In this document: positions 62,403-64,000 of the stretch, one piece after another | How positions within the stretch are numbered: position 1 is the stretch's first letter | Layout of the letters: the number at the start of each line of letters is the position of its first letter | NCBI RefSeq assembly: GCF_003315035.1 | Contig: NZ_QNRE01000003.1 | Span: forward strand, 555,375 to 619,374 | Direction of reading: 5' to 3' | DNA: 64,000 nt | Source of the DNA: Nocardia puris | Lineage (GTDB): Bacteria; Actinomycetota; Actinomycetes; Mycobacteriales; Mycobacteriaceae | The notes under the pieces: model-generated | Told to the model about the DNA's origin: nothing | The model's database searches: none | What the model saw: the letters and a program-made list of their open reading frames with translations, nothing else | Made by a program: the position numbers and the translations under genes

Positions 62403-63602
62403 ATGCCGAATTCGATTCTGTGGATCGGGCTGGTCGTGCTCTGGGTGTTCGTGCTGTTCCCGATCCTCGCCGACCGGCACCCGAGGATCAGGCGGACCAC
62501 CGATGCCGCGCTGAACACCCGGGTGCTGCACCGCGGTGGCTCCAAGCGGCGCATGAAGAAGGGCCCGGCGGCCGGACACGACAGTGATCCGGACTACCGG
62601 CCCACCCGAGTCCACAGAAGGCGAATCCACAGCGATGATGCGGAGGACCGGATGAGCACACCGGCCGACGAGAACGTCACCGAGAACGACGAGAACACCG
62701 GCGCGGCGTCCGCGGGCGGGAAGACCGGGCGGGGCGGTGAGCGCCGTGGCGCCGAAGTCGCCGAATCGGATTCGACGCGGGAGCCGGACGCCGAAGAGTC
62801 GGCGGGTGCGGACTCCGAGCAGACTGTCGTCGCCTCGGAGGACGTGGTCGCCGAGGGTGCGGAGTCCGACGGCTCGGACGTGGTGGCCGATTCCGACGAC
62901 GACGCGGACGTCTCGGGGACTGTGCGCGCCGATTCCGACGACACCGCCGATGCGCGCGGCGCTGCGGACGAGCGCGACACAGCTGACTCGGAGGACGCGC
63001 CTCGCGAACCGGCTACCGCGCGCATCCCACCGGCCCGTTCGGCCGCGCCCGCGCGCGTCCCCGACCTCGAATACGACGCGGACGACCCCGAATTCGACAC
63101 CGACTTCGTGCCCACCCGGCGTGGCCGCGGCGGCTTCGACCCCGAAGCCGACGCCATCGCCCGCGCCGCCCGCTACACCTTCCGCCAGCGCGCCGTCCTC
63201 GGCCTGCTGCTCACCGCCATCCTCTGCGGCGCGCTCGCCCTGGTGATCAACCCGCTGATCTGGTGGGCCTCCGGACTGTCCGCCCTCGGCCTCATCACCT
63301 ACCTCGCCTACCTGCGCAAGCAGGTGCGCATGGAAGAGGAGATCCGCCGCAGGCGCTCCGCGCGCCTCGCCCGCAACCGCGACGCCGAGCACGCTCAGGA
63401 CGACGACACCGAACTGCGCCGCGCCGCCCAGCGTGCCATGGACCGCGACACCGCCCGCGCCCTGCGCCGCCGCTCCGTCCTCCTCGATGCCGACGACGAA
63501 GACCCCGCGTTCGACCACCTCGACACCTTCGACCCCGCCACCGCCCGCGCCCTGCGCGACCGCACCGGCACCGCGGGCATGCGCCGAGCCGCAGGCGAAT
63601 AA
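62403..63602 (+). CDS. divisome receptor protein GlpR/SepX
   Basis: 399 aa. An N-terminal membrane helix (NSILWIGLVVLWVFVLFPIL) runs directly into ADRHPRIRRTTDAALNTRVLHRGG, the conserved start of the SepX/GlpR family. A long acidic, disordered linker (about 80-215) and a second pair of hydrophobic segments (about 258-305: AVLGLLLTAILCGALALVIN, WWASGLSALGLITYLAYL) follow, then a charged coiled-coil-like C-terminus. In Corynebacterium GlpR recruits Glp; in Streptomyces SepX stabilises FtsZ rings. It lies downstream of glp, supporting the pairing. ATG 62403. Confidence 0.85.
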   Translation: MPNSILWIGLVVLWVFVLFPILADRHPRIRRTTDAALNTRVLHRGGSKRRMKKGPAAGHDSDPDYRPTRVHRRRIHSDDAEDRMSTPADENVTENDENTGAASAGGKTGRGGERRGAEVAESDSTREPDAEESAGADSEQTVVASEDVVAEGAESDGSDVVADSDDDADVSGTVRADSDDTADARGAADERDTADSEDAPREPATARIPPARSAAPARVPDLEYDADDPEFDTDFVPTRRGRGGFDPEADAIARAARYTFRQRAVLGLLLTAILCGALALVINPLIWWASGLSALGLITYLAYLRKQVRMEEEIRRRRSARLARNRDAEHAQDDDTELRRAAQRAMDRDTARALRRRSVLLDADDEDPAFDHLDTFDPATARALRDRTGTAGMRRAAGE

Positions 63603-64000
63603 CCCCAGCTCAGAGGTACGATTCGGAATCCTGTGACCAGTCCTGCTACAGTGTCACAGCGCGGTTCGCCAGAGCCGCACGGGGCTATAGCGCAGTTGGT
63701 AGCGCGTCTCGTTCGCATCGAGAAGGTCAGGGGTTCGATTCCCCTTAGCTCCACCATAGGGTCACTACTAGAACCCGGGGCTGAATGAACGCCCTGGAGT
63801 AGGACCCCTACTCCTCCCTTCATTCGGGAGTTGCCTGATTCAGGAGCATCCCGGCTTGTCTTGTGCCGGGTTGCGCCGCATGTTCCTGCTTGTGCCCGTT
63901 GGGCGGCGTGTAGCTGTCCGAAGGGTTCGTGCAGGCGGTGGCCGTTGATCTGCTCGTCGTCGATGTAGAGCTGTTGGAAGATTGCCTGATTGAACAGGCG
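63395..64000 (-). CDS. serine site-specific recombinase, C-terminal part, reading through the tRNA gene (partial)
   Basis: The minus-strand frame is open from the right edge to a stop at 63395. The first residues from the edge, RLFNQAIFQQLYIDDEQ then HRLHEPFGQLHAA, are those of the C-terminal end of large serine recombinases. The frame then passes through the antisense of tRNA-Ala, giving VELRGIEPLTFSM and RRATNCAIAP, the known tag of recombinases integrated at such tRNAs, and on into the antisense of glpR. The real stop is at or before 63395. The 5' part lies outside the window. Confidence 0.6.
   Translation of the reverse strand, partial: RLFNQAIFQQLYIDDEQINGHRLHEPFGQLHAAQRAQAGTCGATRHKTSRDAPESGNSRMKGGVGVLLQGVHSAPGSSSDPMVELRGIEPLTFSMRTRRATNCAIAPCGSGEPRCDTVAGLVTGFRIVPLSWGYSPAARRMPAVPVRSRRARAVAGSKVSRWSNAGSSSSASRRTERRRRARAVSRSMARWAARRSSVSSS
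63681..63756 (+). tRNA. tRNA-Ala (anticodon CGC)
   Basis: Complete cloverleaf: acceptor GGGGCTA/TAGCTCC, D arm GCGC...GCGC, anticodon stem TCTCG/CGAGA with loop TTCGCAT (anticodon CGC at 63713-63715, reading GCG), variable AGGTC, T arm AGGGG-TTCGATT-CCCCT, discriminator A and encoded CCA. 76 bases. It serves as the attachment site of the element at the right edge. Confidence 0.95.
63783..63825. repeat. nested inverted repeat beside tRNA-Ala
   Basis: An outer pair GAATGAA/TTCATTC encloses an inner perfect stem GGAGTAGG/CCTACTCC with a three-base loop. It starts 27 bases after the tRNA and lies inside the recombinase frame. It could terminate the tRNA transcript or belong to the attachment-site arm. 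Confidence 0.6.

Overview
High-GC actinobacterial chromosome, most likely a Nocardia-type member of the Mycobacteriales. The evidence is an extreme GC3 bias, many -10 hexamers sitting right before start codons (leaderless mRNAs), an RpfB, an LprG-type lipoprotein, an actinobacterial O-mannosyltransferase, an IdeR-type iron box and a gene set that matches the M. tuberculosis block around galU/arcA/metG/rpfB/ispE as remembered. There is no rRNA, CRISPR array or intact insertion sequence. One tRNA gene lies at the right edge.

Region 1 (0-19.3 kb) is mostly conserved core: ispE, rsmA/ksgA, rpfB and tatD on the minus strand, metG divergent. Inserted among them are a copper-chaperone operon under CsoR-like boxes, a frameshifted cupin gene, a broken DUF433 gene, a PEP-mutase-like enzyme, an SDR and a four-gene iron-siderophore importer under an IdeR box. 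Then follow soxR with its operator, arginine deiminase, a GntR regulator, the protein O-mannosyltransferase and rsmI.

Region 2 (19.3-57.2 kb) is accessory. It holds a GT4 glycosyltransferase; a c-di-GMP enzyme next to an E1-like/nitroreductase fusion and an N-acyltransferase-like protein; two GyrI-like proteins; three consecutive secreted serine hydrolases; two RNHCP zinc proteins behind a leader with a 20-codon ORF; a membrane O-acyltransferase; and a cluster of cytochrome b5-desaturase, type III polyketide synthase and cyclic-peptide-type ABC exporter. At 47-57 kb there is a catabolic locus: an MHS transporter, an acyl-CoA ligase, SDRs, and separate kinase (APH fold), HAD phosphatase and acyl-CoA dehydrogenase genes with a TetR regulator. 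Those three are the same modules that are fused in animal ACAD10, which points to 4-hydroxy-acid (lactone/levulinate-like) catabolism.

Region 3 (57.2-64 kb) returns to core genes: a SAF-domain protein, an FmdB-type zinc protein, 5-formyl-THF cyclo-ligase, galU, a MoeA-like protein whose catalytic motifs are eroded (Glp), rimJ and the divisome receptor GlpR/SepX. The window ends with tRNA-Ala(CGC) and the C-terminus of a serine recombinase on the opposite strand whose frame reads straight through the tRNA, which marks the edge of an integrated mobile element.

The strongest candidates for new biology are the split ACAD10-type operon with its operators, the desaturase/type III PKS/exporter cluster, the leader-ORF RNHCP locus and the E1-like/acyltransferase pair.
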